From Paenibacillus sp. FJAT-29882 (GTDB lineage Bacteria > Bacillota > Bacilli > Bacillales > DSM-1321), in contig NZ_LMVB01000002.1 of NCBI RefSeq assembly GCF_001510645.1, positions 617,421-681,420 of the forward strand: a stretch of DNA of 64,000 nt, read 5' to 3'. A model generated the notes under the pieces. It made no database searches, had not been told where the DNA came from, and saw only the letters and a program-made list of their open reading frames with translations. The position numbers and the translations under genes were made by a program. This document shows, in pieces, positions 25,238 to 34,010 of the stretch (positions within the stretch are counted from its first letter, which is position 1; each line of letters starts with the position of its first letter).

Positions 25238-26827
25238 ATGTTGTTGACCATTTTAATAATCCTTTTAGTCGTATTTATCGGTGGGCCACTCTGTTTATTT
25301 CTATGGCTTAAAACTGTTTCCAAGAAGCCCCAGCATTCCATTATTCGCGCACATCCGTATTTAGGATGGCTTCGGTACCTTTTAGAAAAGATGGGGCCAG
25401 AGTTTAGACAATATTGGTTTGACAATGATAATAGCGGCAAACCCTTTACACGGTCGGAATTCTTAAGCGTTGTCTTTTCAGCAAAATATCGTAACGATCT
25501 TTTAAGTTTCGGATCCAAGCGAGATTTTGAAAAACCGGGTTACTATATAGCAAATGGATTATTCCCCCTATTAAACGAGGAATTAAGAGTTGATAATCAA
25601 GAAAAGGTTCATGCAATGAAATATCAAATTGACCATGAGGGACTATTTACACGACGTGAACACCTTGAGAAGGATGAAGTCAATCGTTGGCTCTATCATG
25701 AGGAAGATGAGATAATAGTTGGCCCCGATCGAGATCTGCCATGGAAATTATGCGGTCCTTTTGGTGCCTCTGCTACGTCTTATGGAGCTGTAGGCGAAAG
25801 TTATATCCTTTCGACAGGTAATGGTAGTAAGATGGCAGGTGGCTCGTGGATCAATACAGGTGAGGGTGGAATTGCACCGGAGCATTTAAAGAGTAATGCA
25901 GATGTTGTTGCACAGATTGGACCAGGTTTATTTGGATATCGGGATGATAATGGGAACTTTTCACTCGAAGAATTTAGGTTGAAAGCCGAGGAATCAAATG
26001 TAAAGGCATTTGAACTAAAATTTGGTCAAGGGGCGAAAATTCGTGGCGGCCACTTAGAAGGTGAAAAAGTAACACCAAAGGTCGCAAGCATTCGTAATGT
26101 ACCAGCTGGTAAAACCATTAATTCACCTAATCGCTTTCCTTTTTTGCATAATCCAATGGAAGCGTTGAAGTTTATCAAAACACTTCAAAATGAAGGTGGA
26201 AAGCCTGTGGGAATTAAAATTGTCGTAGGATATCATTCTAATTTAGATGAATTTTTCGAGACTATGAAAAGATTTCAAATCTATCCAGATTTCATCACAG
26301 TGGATGGTGGCGAAGGCGGTACTGGTGCCACATATAAATCAATGGCAGATTCCATGGGGATCCCTCTCTATCCGGCATTAATTACCGTAGTGGATAAAGC
26401 CCACCAGTATGGCATTCGCAATAAGCTAACGATTTTCGCCTCAGGAAAGTTAATATCCGCTGATAAAATTGCGATGGCTCTTGCTATTGGGGCGGATGCT
26501 GTTAACTCTGCGAGGGGTTTTATGATTGCAAACGGCTGTATTATGGCTTTGCAATGCCACACAGGAAAATGCCCTACAGGCATAACCACTACAGATCCAA
26601 AATATCAAGATGCACTCGTTCCGGAAGAAAAGCAATGGCGTGTTATGAATTATATTATTAATGTTCGGCAGGGGCTTTTTGCATTGGCTGCTGCTTGTGA
26701 AATCGATACACCAAGAAAGTTTTCTCGAGAACATATCGTATTTAATGATGCTGAAGGAAAGATGAAAAGGTTATCCGATCTATTTCCAATTCCAGGATCT
26801 TCTGTAGAAATTAAAAAAGATTTATGA
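25238..26827 (+). CDS. yerD: FMN-binding glutamate synthase family protein, YerD-like
   Basis: A 529-residue protein with one N-terminal membrane span (residues 1-24) followed by a glutamate synthase central-type TIM barrel. Family motifs are QIGPGLFGYRD, EFKLKFGQGAKI-like KAFELKFGQGAKIRGGHL, DFITVDGGEGGTGA and the cysteine cluster CIMALQCHTGKCPTGI, which in this family can hold an Fe-S centre. The amidotransferase domain of true glutamate synthase is missing. B. subtilis YerD has about the same length and belongs to the same chromosomal neighbourhood. Its physiological reaction is not known. Start ATG 25238 has AGGAGG upstream. Confidence 0.88.
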   Translation: MLLTILIILLVVFIGGPLCLFLWLKTVSKKPQHSIIRAHPYLGWLRYLLEKMGPEFRQYWFDNDNSGKPFTRSEFLSVVFSAKYRNDLLSFGSKRDFEKPGYYIANGLFPLLNEELRVDNQEKVHAMKYQIDHEGLFTRREHLEKDEVNRWLYHEEDEIIVGPDRDLPWKLCGPFGASATSYGAVGESYILSTGNGSKMAGGSWINTGEGGIAPEHLKSNADVVAQIGPGLFGYRDDNGNFSLEEFRLKAEESNVKAFELKFGQGAKIRGGHLEGEKVTPKVASIRNVPAGKTINSPNRFPFLHNPMEALKFIKTLQNEGGKPVGIKIVVGYHSNLDEFFETMKRFQIYPDFITVDGGEGGTGATYKSMADSMGIPLYPALITVVDKAHQYGIRNKLTIFASGKLISADKIAMALAIGADAVNSARGFMIANGCIMALQCHTGKCPTGITTTDPKYQDALVPEEKQWRVMNYIINVRQGLFALAAACEIDTPRKFSREHIVFNDAEGKMKRLSDLFPIPGSSVEIKKDL

Positions 26828-26893
26828 GATGAGAAAGGAACTACACAGCTAAGTTACTATAGGAATAGAATATTAGCTTACATTATAGTGCGT

Positions 26894-26997
26894 GTTCAAA
26901 AAGGAGGATAAAAAGAGTCGAGAAGTGATCGTCTCGAGGGCCGTAGCGACAGAGCTTTGATGCAATTTGACAGCCATTTTTACCGGACTTTTTGAAC
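26894..26997. mobile_element. MITE-like element with 10-bp terminal inverted repeats
   Basis: GTTCAAAAAG at 26894-26903 is matched by CTTTTTGAAC at 26988-26997. The 104-base interior has no coding capacity but contains a hairpin (CGAGAAGTGATCGTCTCG). A related left end (GTGTTCAAAAATAAGG) is near 63271. Confidence 0.6.
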
Positions 26998-27089
26998 AAC
27001 CTCTTATAGTACTACCAGGAGTTTAGTTGGGAAGATTTATCTATTATTATTCTTTAAGAGCTTAAGGAAACTAGCTGAAATGTCTCATA

Positions 27090-27455
27090 GTTCAGCATGA
27101 AATACATGCATTCCAAACTCTGACATCTACAGCTATTACTGAAATGAGTACAAGTGCTGCAAAAATGACAGAAGGCTCGAATGCTGTCGCAGCAATCGAA
27201 AATGATTTGGAGTCTGTTCTCGTTGCAGTGCGCAATGTCAACAATGAAATCCAAGACGTATCGGCAGTAACAGAAGAAGTGCTTGCTTCAATGGAGGAAG
27301 TCATATCGCTCGCAACAGATAATGCCAGTCGTACTTATTCTGTGGCAGAAGCATCAGACATACAAAAGGATGGAATGGATTCACTCGTCAAAATGATTCA
27401 ATTGTTTAATCGTTCATCTGCAAATCTTCGCACAGCACTTGAAAAGTTCAAATAA
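27090..27455 (+). pseudogene. Remnant of a methyl-accepting chemotaxis protein (C-terminal signalling part)
   Basis: In frame with 27455 the translation reads ITEMSTSAAKMTEGSNAVAAIEND, then IQDVSAVTEEVLASMEEVISLA, the helical signalling-domain pattern of chemoreceptors. The reading continues to the natural C-terminus (NLRTALEKFK). No N-terminal sensor, membrane spans or credible start remain, and a MITE-like element lies just upstream. I take it as the tail of a deleted receptor gene. Confidence 0.7.
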
Positions 27456-27519
27456 GTTAATTAGCACAATAAGGATATCCCAAGACGAAAGGATCAGGAC
27501 CCACTATCCTTGCTTAATA

Positions 27520-27610
27520 GGAAGCTTCAATCATAGGGTAGGGTCCCTTCTTCTCCAATTACTCTATACCTTAAACTGCGGGTCTTACTGCCCGTTAATG
27601 CAGGATAAAT
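27520..27610 (+). repeat. Dispersed structured repeat, short divergent copy
   Basis: Starts GAAGCTTCAATCA and ends TACTGCCCGTTAATGCAGGATAAA, the two ends of the repeat family seen at 35388 and 14091. The long central hairpins are absent and replaced by other sequence. Confidence 0.6.
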
Positions 27611-27641
27611 TATATATTTTACATCTTTTTTCTTATGATAG

Positions 27642-27690
27642 GACAAAAAGGCTAACTCCAAACTAAATTAGCCTTTTTGTCTATTTTTTT
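27642..27690 (+). terminator. Strong rho-independent terminator
   Basis: GACAAAAAGGCTAA (27642-27655) pairs fully with TTAGCCTTTTTGTC (27668-27681), followed by TATTTTTTT. It insulates the GntR operon from upstream transcription. Confidence 0.85.
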
Positions 27691-27708
27691 AAAATCTACA
27701 TTTGGTTA

Positions 27709-27737
27709 TTGACATTACTCCCCTATCGTTATATGGT
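27709..27737 (+). promoter_or_regulatory. Sigma-A promoter of the GntR/ABC operon
   Basis: TTGACA (27709-27714), 17-base spacer, TATGGT (27732-27737). The -10 box overlaps the operator palindrome. Confidence 0.75.
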
Positions 27738-27759
27738 TAATTACATAAGTAACTAACCA
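27734..27759. promoter_or_regulatory. Operator palindrome of the YtrA-type GntR regulator
   Basis: TGGTTAATTAC and GTAACTAACCA form 11-base arms around ATAA with one mismatch. It covers the -10 box and start region, so binding would block transcription. Autoregulation by the adjacent GntR protein is the natural reading. Confidence 0.75.
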
Positions 27760-27775
27760 ATATGGTGGTGAGGCA

Positions 27776-28147
27776 GTGAATAACTTAATTGACGATGGCC
27801 GGCCTATTTTTGTCCAGATCGCAGAACGGATTGAAGATGACATTATTGAAGGTGGTCTTCCTGAAGAAGCACAAGTTCCCTCAACGAATCAGTTCGCCGC
27901 ATTTTACAAAATCAATCCTGCAACTGCTGCCAAAGGCGTGAATTTGCTAGTGGATGAAGGTATTTTATACAAAAAGCGGGGGATTGGCATGTTTGTTGCA
28001 GAAGGAGCACGAACAAAAGTAATCGAAAAACGAAAAGAGCAATTTTTCGAAGAGTATGTGATCACGATGATTCGTGAAGCAGAGAAGCTTGGTATTACAG
28101 CTGATCAGTTGACGGATATGATCCAGAGAGGAGATAACAAACGATGA
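27776..28147 (+). CDS. GntR-family transcriptional regulator, YtrA subfamily
   Basis: A 123-residue protein: a winged helix-turn-helix (residues about 10-75; PIFVQIAERIEDDIIEGGLPEEAQVPSTNQFA) and the short C-terminal dimerisation helices typical of the YtrA subfamily. No ligand domain is present. Start is GTG 27776 with a GGTGAGG site. The stop overlaps the ATPase start (ATGA). YtrA-type regulators repress the ABC operon that follows and often respond to cell-wall antibiotics. Confidence 0.9.
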   Translation: MNNLIDDGRPIFVQIAERIEDDIIEGGLPEEAQVPSTNQFAAFYKINPATAAKGVNLLVDEGILYKKRGIGMFVAEGARTKVIEKRKEQFFEEYVITMIREAEKLGITADQLTDMIQRGDNKR

Positions 28148-29040
28148 AAAATGTGATTGAAGTTAAACAGCTGAATAAATCGTATGGAAAATTTAATGCA
28201 ATTCATGACACTAGTTTCACCATGCAGGCAGATAAAATCTACGGACTTCTCGGCAGAAACGGTGCAGGTAAAACAACTTTAATGAAAATGATCACAGCAC
28301 AAATTTTCCCTACAAGTGGTGATTTAAAAGTATTTGGGGGAAATCCCTATGAAAATGCTAACGTCCTTAGCCAAATTTGTTTTATTAAAGAGAGCCAGAA
28401 ATACCCTGATCATTACAATATCCTTGACGTATTAGACGTTTCTAAATCCATTTTTCCAAATTGGGATGTCGACTTTTCTAGGCTATTGATCGAGGATTTC
28501 AACTTACCCCTCAAGAGAAGGATAAAAAAGCTATCCAGAGGAATGCTTTCTGCAGTAGGAATTGTGATAGGACTTGCAAGTCGGGCTCCTCTAACCATTT
28601 TTGATGAACCATACTTAGGTCTCGATGCGGTTTCAAGAGGTCTCTTTTACGATCATTTGATGGAGGATTATGTTAAACATCCACGAACAGTGATTTTGTC
28701 TACCCATTTGATTGATGAAGTGAGCAACTTGCTTGAACATATTTTAGTCATTGACAACGGGAAGCTGATTATTGATCAAGATGCAGAGGAGTTACGGGGT
28801 AAGGCTTTCACAGTCACCGGGCAAACATCTAAGGTGGAAGCGTTTCTTATTGGAAAAGAAACGGTGCACCGTGAGCCGTTCGGTGGATTACTATCCGCTA
28901 CTGTCATTCGCAACCAAAACGGTTCTGATCAAAAACAAGCGGAAGCAAATGGACTTGAGATCTCCCCTGTTTCCTTACAGCAACTTATCGTCCATTTGAC
29001 AAGTGGAAAATCTGAACAAAAAGGAGCGATGGCGAAGTGA
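28144..29040 (+). CDS. ABC transporter ATP-binding protein (YtrB/CcmA-type)
   Basis: A 298-residue ATPase with Walker A (GRNGAGKTT), a signature sequence LSRGMLSA (weaker than LSGGQ, as is usual in this subfamily), Walker B (LTIFDEPYLGLD) and the H-loop (STH). A C-terminal accessory domain of about 80 residues follows. It forms a two-component exporter-like system with the next gene; starts overlap on both sides, implying tight coupling. Confidence 0.9.
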   Translation: MKNVIEVKQLNKSYGKFNAIHDTSFTMQADKIYGLLGRNGAGKTTLMKMITAQIFPTSGDLKVFGGNPYENANVLSQICFIKESQKYPDHYNILDVLDVSKSIFPNWDVDFSRLLIEDFNLPLKRRIKKLSRGMLSAVGIVIGLASRAPLTIFDEPYLGLDAVSRGLFYDHLMEDYVKHPRTVILSTHLIDEVSNLLEHILVIDNGKLIIDQDAEELRGKAFTVTGQTSKVEAFLIGKETVHREPFGGLLSATVIRNQNGSDQKQAEANGLEISPVSLQQLIVHLTSGKSEQKGAMAK

Positions 29041-29723
29041 ATAGAATTACTGGCGTTTTAAAACTTCATTCTCGTGATAAATGGTCGTGGATTTACATTC
29101 CAGCTATCGTACTGTTTTCTAGTTTTGTGGTGAATCTAATCGTAAGTTTCTTATTCATGAATCAAGAAGATATGTATACAGGTGGGCTAACTTCAATTGT
29201 CATTTACCTTTTTGTAGCAGGAATTATCGTAGTAGGAAAAACATTTCCATTTGCGATCGGCATGTCGATTAGAAGAATCGACTATTTTATCGGGTCTGCA
29301 ATAATCGGAATGATCAGTAGTGCGTTCTTCACAAGTTTGATTTTCTTATTCGCCCAATTAGAAAAACAGACGAATGGCTGGGGCACTAGACTCCACTTTT
29401 TCCACTTTCCCTATGTCAATGATGGTACACTCTTGGAACAATTTATTCTGTACATGATTCTTTTTCTCAATATGTTCTTCTTAGGCTTTTTAATAGCCAG
29501 TTATTCACGGCGTTTTGGTCGCAAAGGGATGTTCATTGGGGCGATGGCCTTCTTACTGATTGGAAGTATAGCGGTCTTTCTTGTGCATCATTTCGAAGCT
29601 TGGGGAAGCATCTTTAGTTGGTTTGCTAGCCAGACAGCTGTACAAATCGCCTATTGGCTCGTACCTTTCACTCTCCTCTATCTACTTGGCTCATACCGCA
29701 TGTTGCGGCGGGCAGTCATTTAA
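29037..29723 (+). CDS. ABC transporter membrane subunit of the GntR-controlled operon
   Basis: A 228-residue protein with six hydrophobic spans (about residues 17-39, 52-72, 82-103, 137-157, 169-188 and 200-220). It starts at GTG 29037 and overlaps the ATPase stop by four bases. No catalytic domain is visible. It resembles membrane subunits of YtrCD-like or ABC-2 systems only in general layout. Substrate is unknown; relatives respond to cell-envelope stress. Confidence 0.78.
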   Translation: MNRITGVLKLHSRDKWSWIYIPAIVLFSSFVVNLIVSFLFMNQEDMYTGGLTSIVIYLFVAGIIVVGKTFPFAIGMSIRRIDYFIGSAIIGMISSAFFTSLIFLFAQLEKQTNGWGTRLHFFHFPYVNDGTLLEQFILYMILFLNMFFLGFLIASYSRRFGRKGMFIGAMAFLLIGSIAVFLVHHFEAWGSIFSWFASQTAVQIAYWLVPFTLLYLLGSYRMLRRAVI

Positions 29724-29853
29724 TCTCTCACAGGAGAAAAATATTTGATATAGAAAATAACACATTTCAGATGCATACAGTAAAACAAGGATTGAACCTT
29801 AAGGTAAATCGAACAAATTTCACCAATAGATCCACAGCACAATTCAAAAGGAA

Positions 29854-29891
29854 ACAAGAAGTTGATGTGATTATTGACATCAACTTCTTGT
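29854..29891. terminator. Perfect 15-bp hairpin after the ABC operon
   Basis: ACAAGAAGTTGATGT (29854-29868) pairs with ACATCAACTTCTTGT (29877-29891). The T content after it is modest, but the position fits transcription termination. Confidence 0.7.
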
Positions 29892-29998
29892 CTTAATGCT
29901 TTATTACATCAATAATTAATAAGGTGACGCACTCCACACGCACTGAGTGCATATGGAAGTATATGGGGTACCGGTTAGTTACAACGCTTGCGGCTCTC

Positions 29999-30526
29999 TT
30001 ATCCCCTATATTTTAAAGCTAGTCCTTTTAAGAAATTCCTAGCGTATCGATCACCACACTCTTTATAATTCCTATGACCTTCTTTTCTTAATATAGCGCT
30101 TAATTCTCCTTTTGTTATCATGACTCCTGCTTCTTCTAAGATATCAAGCATATCCTCACTTGTTAATGTTAGGGCTATTTTCAATTTCTTTAGAAGAATA
30201 TTATTAACACTTTCCGTATTCTCTACAGACAGTGCTGGGCTTTTAGGTTGTCCTGGTTTTGGATCTTGTTTCCCACGTTTAAAAATAATTAAGCCATTGA
30301 AAAATGACTCTAACATCATATTATTGCATATTATATTCTCTTCATTTTCAGTTATATCATCATCATTGTCAGCTTCATTATGGTAACTGTCCTTTAATTT
30401 TGTGAGCATCTTTAGCACGTCTTCTGTTGTTACTTCAATACCGCCAAGTTTAAATATCTTTACCATATCTGTATTTTTTATATCTAGAGCATATCTTAAT
30501 CTAATTAATATATCATGATTATTCAT
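29999..30526 (-). CDS. DUF1456 family protein, YehS-like
   Basis: A 175-residue cytoplasmic protein with two related domains: residues 1-48 (NHDILIRLRYALDIKNTDMVKIFKLGG) and about 105-160 (NNILLKKLKIALTLTSEDMLDILEEAGVMITKGELSAILRK), joined by an acidic linker (ENEENI region). This is the DUF1456/YehS architecture, somewhat longer than the usual about 155 residues. Function is unknown in any bacterium I can name. ATG 30526 has TAGGAGG; the in-frame ATG at 30601 does not. Confidence 0.82.
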   Translation of the reverse strand: MNNHDILIRLRYALDIKNTDMVKIFKLGGIEVTTEDVLKMLTKLKDSYHNEADNDDDITENEENIICNNMMLESFFNGLIIFKRGKQDPKPGQPKSPALSVENTESVNNILLKKLKIALTLTSEDMLDILEEAGVMITKGELSAILRKEGHRNYKECGDRYARNFLKGLALKYRG

Positions 30527-30663
30527 GTATAAACCTCCTATAATATTGCCTATTTGCACAGTAGCTTCATCATTTTTATTGCCCTTTTTAAAAACTACCA
30601 TGAGATCTTAACGAGGAATTTCTTCACAAACTAATTGAATGGATTGAAATGAAAGAAGAAAGA

Positions 30664-30694
30664 AGTCCGAGAATCTTTTATAGATTCTCGGACT
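30664..30694 (-). terminator. Terminator of rlmCD
   Basis: Perfect 13-bp arms (AGTCCGAGAATCT at 30664-30676 and its complement at 30682-30694), then a T-rich stretch on the minus strand, just after the rlmCD stop. Confidence 0.8.
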
Positions 30695-30706
30695 GTTACA
30701 TATCTT

Positions 30707-32077
30707 CTATTTTTTTTCGAGCAATACACAGCACTCGACATGTGTCGTCATCGGGAACATATCCACAGGCTGAATTTCAACCGTCTGATACCCTCCATCT
30801 TCTAAAATACGTAGATCACGAGCAAGTGTTGCCGGATTGCATGATACGTAAACAACCTTCTTCGGCTTCATTTCGATAATCGTGTTTAGCAGTGTTTCCT
30901 CACAGCCTTTACGTGGTGGATCGACTACTAATACATCGGCGCGGTTCCCGTCCTGATACCATTCAGAGATGACGTTTGCTGCTTCGCCAACTTCAAATTC
31001 AACATTGTTAATTTCGTTGATAAGAGCGTTACGACGTGCGTCAGCAATTGCTTCTGGCACAACTTCCACCCCAAGAACATGCTTAGCATTTTGGGCAAGG
31101 GATAGTGAAATAGTCCCAATTCCACAATAAGCATCAATCACAGTCTCTTTTCCAGTAAGTCCGGCAAATTCAAGTGCTTTGCTATAAAGTACCTTTGTTT
31201 GATCAGGGTTAATTTGGTAAAAGGATAACGGCGAAATAGCAAATTTCACGTCGCCAATATAATCATAAATGACATCATTGCCCCAAAGAACCTTTGTTTT
31301 TTCACCCATGATGACGTTTGTTCGTTTTGAATTCACATTATGAACAATCGATTTCACATGCGGCAAACGAGCCGTGATTTCTTCGACAAGATTATTTTTT
31401 TGTAGCAGTTTAGCCGTTCTTGTTACAAGCACAATCATCAGCTCTCCGGTTTGTTTTGCATAACGGGCCATAATGTGACGAAGCACACCTTGGTGATGTT
31501 TCTCGTTATACGGCTCTACACCAAGTTCATTGCAGATTTCTTTCACAGTTTGAATCGCTTCATTGACAGCCGGGTGCTGGATGATGCTTTCATTTGTATC
31601 AACAATTTCATGGCTACGTGGTTTAAAGAATCCTGCGATAAGTTGGCCATCTTTTTCACCAACAGGAACCTGAGCTTTATTGCGGTAGTGTAAGGGTTCC
31701 TTCATGCCAATAATCGGATGAATCGTTACATCCTCAAGTTTGCCAATTCTTGCCATCACTTCACGGACTGTTTTTTCTTTGAATTGTAGCTGACCTTCAT
31801 AACTCAGGTGATGAAGCTGACTACCACCGTATTTATGCGCTTCTTCTTTTTTCACTTCTACGCGGTTTTTACTTTTTTCTTTCAGTTCCATTAAGCGACC
31901 AAATCCGTAGCCTTTGTTCGTCTTCGTTACTTTGATTTGTGCTTTTTCCCCAGGCAATGCGTAGGGAACGAAAATTGGGTAGCCATCGACCTTAGCAACA
32001 CCTGACCCATCATGTGTTAAGTCCTCAAATTCTACATCTATTACATCATTCTTTGAAACGGGAATTGTTTTTTCCAT
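30707..32077 (-). CDS. rlmCD: 23S rRNA (uracil-C5)-methyltransferase RlmCD (YefA)
   Basis: A 456-residue enzyme that methylates uracils in 23S rRNA with S-adenosylmethionine. It has an N-terminal TRAM domain (residues about 5-60; [25 protein letters not shown]), the RNA-binding middle part and a C-terminal Rossmann domain. SAM site: [11 protein letters not shown]. Catalytic motifs: VVDPPRKGC and [15 protein letters not shown] (nucleophile Cys). Odd: the cysteines that hold a 4Fe-4S cluster in RumA/RlmD are absent; the stretch reads [14 protein letters not shown], and the later position is ESIIQ. It sits near dgkB, as in B. subtilis. Confidence 0.92.
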   Translation of the reverse strand: MEKTIPVSKNDVIDVEFEDLTHDGSGVAKVDGYPIFVPYALPGEKAQIKVTKTNKGYGFGRLMELKEKSKNRVEVKKEEAHKYGGSQLHHLSYEGQLQFKEKTVREVMARIGKLEDVTIHPIIGMKEPLHYRNKAQVPVGEKDGQLIAGFFKPRSHEIVDTNESIIQHPAVNEAIQTVKEICNELGVEPYNEKHHQGVLRHIMARYAKQTGELMIVLVTRTAKLLQKNNLVEEITARLPHVKSIVHNVNSKRTNVIMGEKTKVLWGNDVIYDYIGDVKFAISPLSFYQINPDQTKVLYSKALEFAGLTGKETVIDAYCGIGTISLSLAQNAKHVLGVEVVPEAIADARRNALINEINNVEFEVGEAANVISEWYQDGNRADVLVVDPPRKGCEETLLNTIIEMKPKKVVYVSCNPATLARDLRILEDGGYQTVEIQPVDMFPMTTHVECCVLLEKK

Positions 32078-32300
32078 TGTATACTTCCTTTTCTATCGAA
32101 ATGCTTACAGTTCAAACAAAAACTGCAGCAGTATCCATCATATATTTAGAACTCTTATTTTATCACATATTCACTAGACAAACAAAAGCACCTTTTAGCA
32201 AAGTCTTTCATAAAATAAATAAAACTTTCAAAATAAATGTGGACATGCGTATATGATTTGGCTTTTAAAGCAAAATAAGGGAAAAAGTGAGGTGAGCAAA

Positions 32301-32522
32301 ATGGGATTGTTCCAAACGATTTCTGCCTGGAATACCGCTAGACAAGAAAAACATATAGCGCTTATGCAAGATAAAGGGCTATGTCCGGATTGCCGCGGTC
32401 GGGGCTTCAGCTCGTATGCACCTTATGAATATGGCTACACGAATGTGTACGATTGTTCAGGCTGCAACGGTAGCGGCTCTTATGTAGATTGGGTAGAAAC
32501 AACTAATCAAACTGAAGGCTAA
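32301..32522 (+). CDS. Small DnaJ-type CXXCXGXG zinc-finger protein
   Basis: A 73-residue protein with two zinc-binding half sites, CPDCRGRG (about residues 29-36) and CSGCNGSG (about 54-61), arranged as in one DnaJ zinc finger. The rest (MGLFQTISAWNTARQEKHIALMQDK) is helical. Similar stand-alone proteins are common in Bacillus and are sometimes misnamed. Function unknown; a role with unfolded protein or RNA is only a guess. I use ATG 32301, which has GAGGTGAG upstream, not the TTG/ATG further up. Confidence 0.75.
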   Translation: MGLFQTISAWNTARQEKHIALMQDKGLCPDCRGRGFSSYAPYEYGYTNVYDCSGCNGSGSYVDWVETTNQTEG

Positions 32523-32572
32523 GGAACTAACAAAAAATACGGCCTGTAAAGCCGTCTTTTTTGTTAGTTCCT
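32522..32572. terminator. Bidirectional terminator between convergent genes
   Basis: AGGAACTAACAAAAAA...ACGGC pairs with GCCGT...TTTTTTGTTAGTTCCT. A-run and T-run on the two sides make it work in both directions. The right arm lies inside the last codons of the hydrolase gene. Confidence 0.85.
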
Positions 32573-33286
32573 ACATTTCTTCGCTTCTTCAAAGAATTGC
32601 TTTAATGTAGGGAGCAATTCTTGAGACTCCAAATTGAAGCTTCCTGATGAGCCGTCAGTAATAGTTTTAACGCGGGCACCTGGGACAGAGCGCAGGTATT
32701 CCTTCGCTCCTTCCTCTGTCAATCCGATTCCCTCCTGACTACCTCGAAGGACTAATACCGGACAATTAACATGGCCCAGTTGTTTCCAAAATGGCTGTTC
32801 ATGGGAATCATGTTCGATTGCTTTTAATGTATCGAGCGTCATATGAGTTAGCGCAGTTCTCCCTGTTTTTTGAACAAGAAGATTGGCCCATCCCTTTGGT
32901 AAATCTGTTTCAACAGCAGGATAATCGCCAATGATGAGTCCTTTCAAGCGACTTAGGTTTTCCATCGCAAATCCTAAAGCATAAACCACGCCACGATGAA
33001 AACCAAATAGGACGAAATTTTCAATATGGATATGATTAATCACGCTTTCAATATCTGTTACATGATCCTCTAGCGTATATCCCATTTCTGGTGCATCACT
33101 TCGCCCTCTTCCACGCATCGTAATAACAAGAGCACGACGGGGCGCAAGAGCACGAAGAATATCCTCGTACTCTTCCCCTGTCTCCGTCAAACCGGGAATG
33201 ATGACGAGTGGGGGTTCTGTAGACGGTCCAGTGTTGTCGATATAATGGATACGAATATCTCCATTTTTAACCCAACCTTCAAGCAT
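32564..33286 (-). CDS. Alpha/beta-hydrolase fold protein lacking the nucleophilic serine
   Basis: A 240-residue alpha/beta-hydrolase (PPLVIIPGLTETGEEY oxyanion region; TMRGRGRSDAP; PVLVLRGSQEG). The nucleophile elbow, normally G-x-S-x-G, reads GFHRG at residues 95-99, with histidine in place of serine. The position where the catalytic histidine usually sits (DGSSGSFNLES) shows serine. The core fold seems intact and there is no frameshift. It may be a non-catalytic binding protein, use another mechanism, or be decaying. It is followed upstream by a GNAT gene with 13 bases between, suggesting a two-gene operon. Confidence 0.82.
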   Translation of the reverse strand: MLEGWVKNGDIRIHYIDNTGPSTEPPLVIIPGLTETGEEYEDILRALAPRRALVITMRGRGRSDAPEMGYTLEDHVTDIESVINHIHIENFVLFGFHRGVVYALGFAMENLSRLKGLIIGDYPAVETDLPKGWANLLVQKTGRTALTHMTLDTLKAIEHDSHEQPFWKQLGHVNCPVLVLRGSQEGIGLTEEGAKEYLRSVPGARVKTITDGSSGSFNLESQELLPTLKQFFEEAKKCRN

Positions 33287-33299
33287 TACATTCCCTCCC

Positions 33300-33863
33300 T
33301 TATGACAGCTGTTTCACCATATATTCATAATCATGCCCGTTAATTTGTCTGCGATTCACAGTTTTATATCCAAGTTTATTGTATAAACCGTGTGCACGTG
33401 TATTTTCTACCTCAACATTTAAAGAAATCCTTCTATGTCCTTTTGATATCGCAAGCTCCTGGGCCGCTTCAATCAAGGCAGTTCCTATTCCTCGTCCCCA
33501 AAACTGCGGGTTGACACTCACTGTATCGATATAAAAATCTTCCGGTTCCGCTTCTTTCTCAGTCGTTATCTCCGAATTATTATTCTTCTCTCTTAAACGA
33601 TCCACGATTGGTCCATCCAGTTGTTCTGCATCACTTCCAAGATAGGTTACAATAAGTCCTGCTACATTTCCTTCAATTTCTATGATCAGCGTATTCTCAT
33701 AGCTTAATCGGTTATCAGGATGACTGAAAAAATAGTGAAGCACTTCTAAAATGGCTTCCTCTTCCTGTTCACTTGTTAACGCTTCAGCAATATCCTGAAT
33801 CGCCAATCGAATCAAATAAGCGGATATCTGTCCATCCGCTGGTACGGCTTGTCTGATCATCAT
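33300..33863 (-). CDS. GNAT-family N-acetyltransferase
   Basis: A 187-residue acetyltransferase. The acetyl-CoA binding motif A is FWGRGIGTALIEAAQELA (about residues 120-137), followed by motif B ISLNVEVENTRAHGLYNKLGYKTV. The N-terminal half has an inserted acidic loop (NNNSEITTEKEAEPED). Substrate is unknown; the family acetylates antibiotics, polyamines or protein N-termini. ATG 33863 is preceded by GAGGAG. It is read with the hydrolase-like gene downstream. Confidence 0.85.
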   Translation of the reverse strand: MMIRQAVPADGQISAYLIRLAIQDIAEALTSEQEEEAILEVLHYFFSHPDNRLSYENTLIIEIEGNVAGLIVTYLGSDAEQLDGPIVDRLREKNNNSEITTEKEAEPEDFYIDTVSVNPQFWGRGIGTALIEAAQELAISKGHRRISLNVEVENTRAHGLYNKLGYKTVNRRQINGHDYEYMVKQLS

Positions 33864-33890
33864 TTTTTTGTTCTCCTCAAATTAGAAAGA

Positions 33891-33996
33891 GAATGTCCCA
33901 AAAGGGTCTGACCTCACACTAAAATACACAGATTATTATGGAATACACCTAATACTGTATAGTTGTATGGTCTGCCACTTTAGTTTTGAGACATCC
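33891..33996. repeat. Long imperfect inverted repeat with GGTCTGACC core (terminator-like)
   Basis: The ends GAATGTCCCAAAAGGGTCTG and CAGACC...TTTTGAGACATCC are complementary with some mismatches, forming a stem of about 25 pairs with a large AT-rich loop. It lies between dgkB and the GNAT gene. A relative with the same GGTC-GACC core is at 49409-49536. Confidence 0.6.
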
Positions 33997-34010
33997 TCCA
34001 TTTTACTCAT

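Noticed and set aside
26368..26734. Minus-strand frames inside yerD
   Set aside because: Shadows of the strongly conserved YerD coding sequence.
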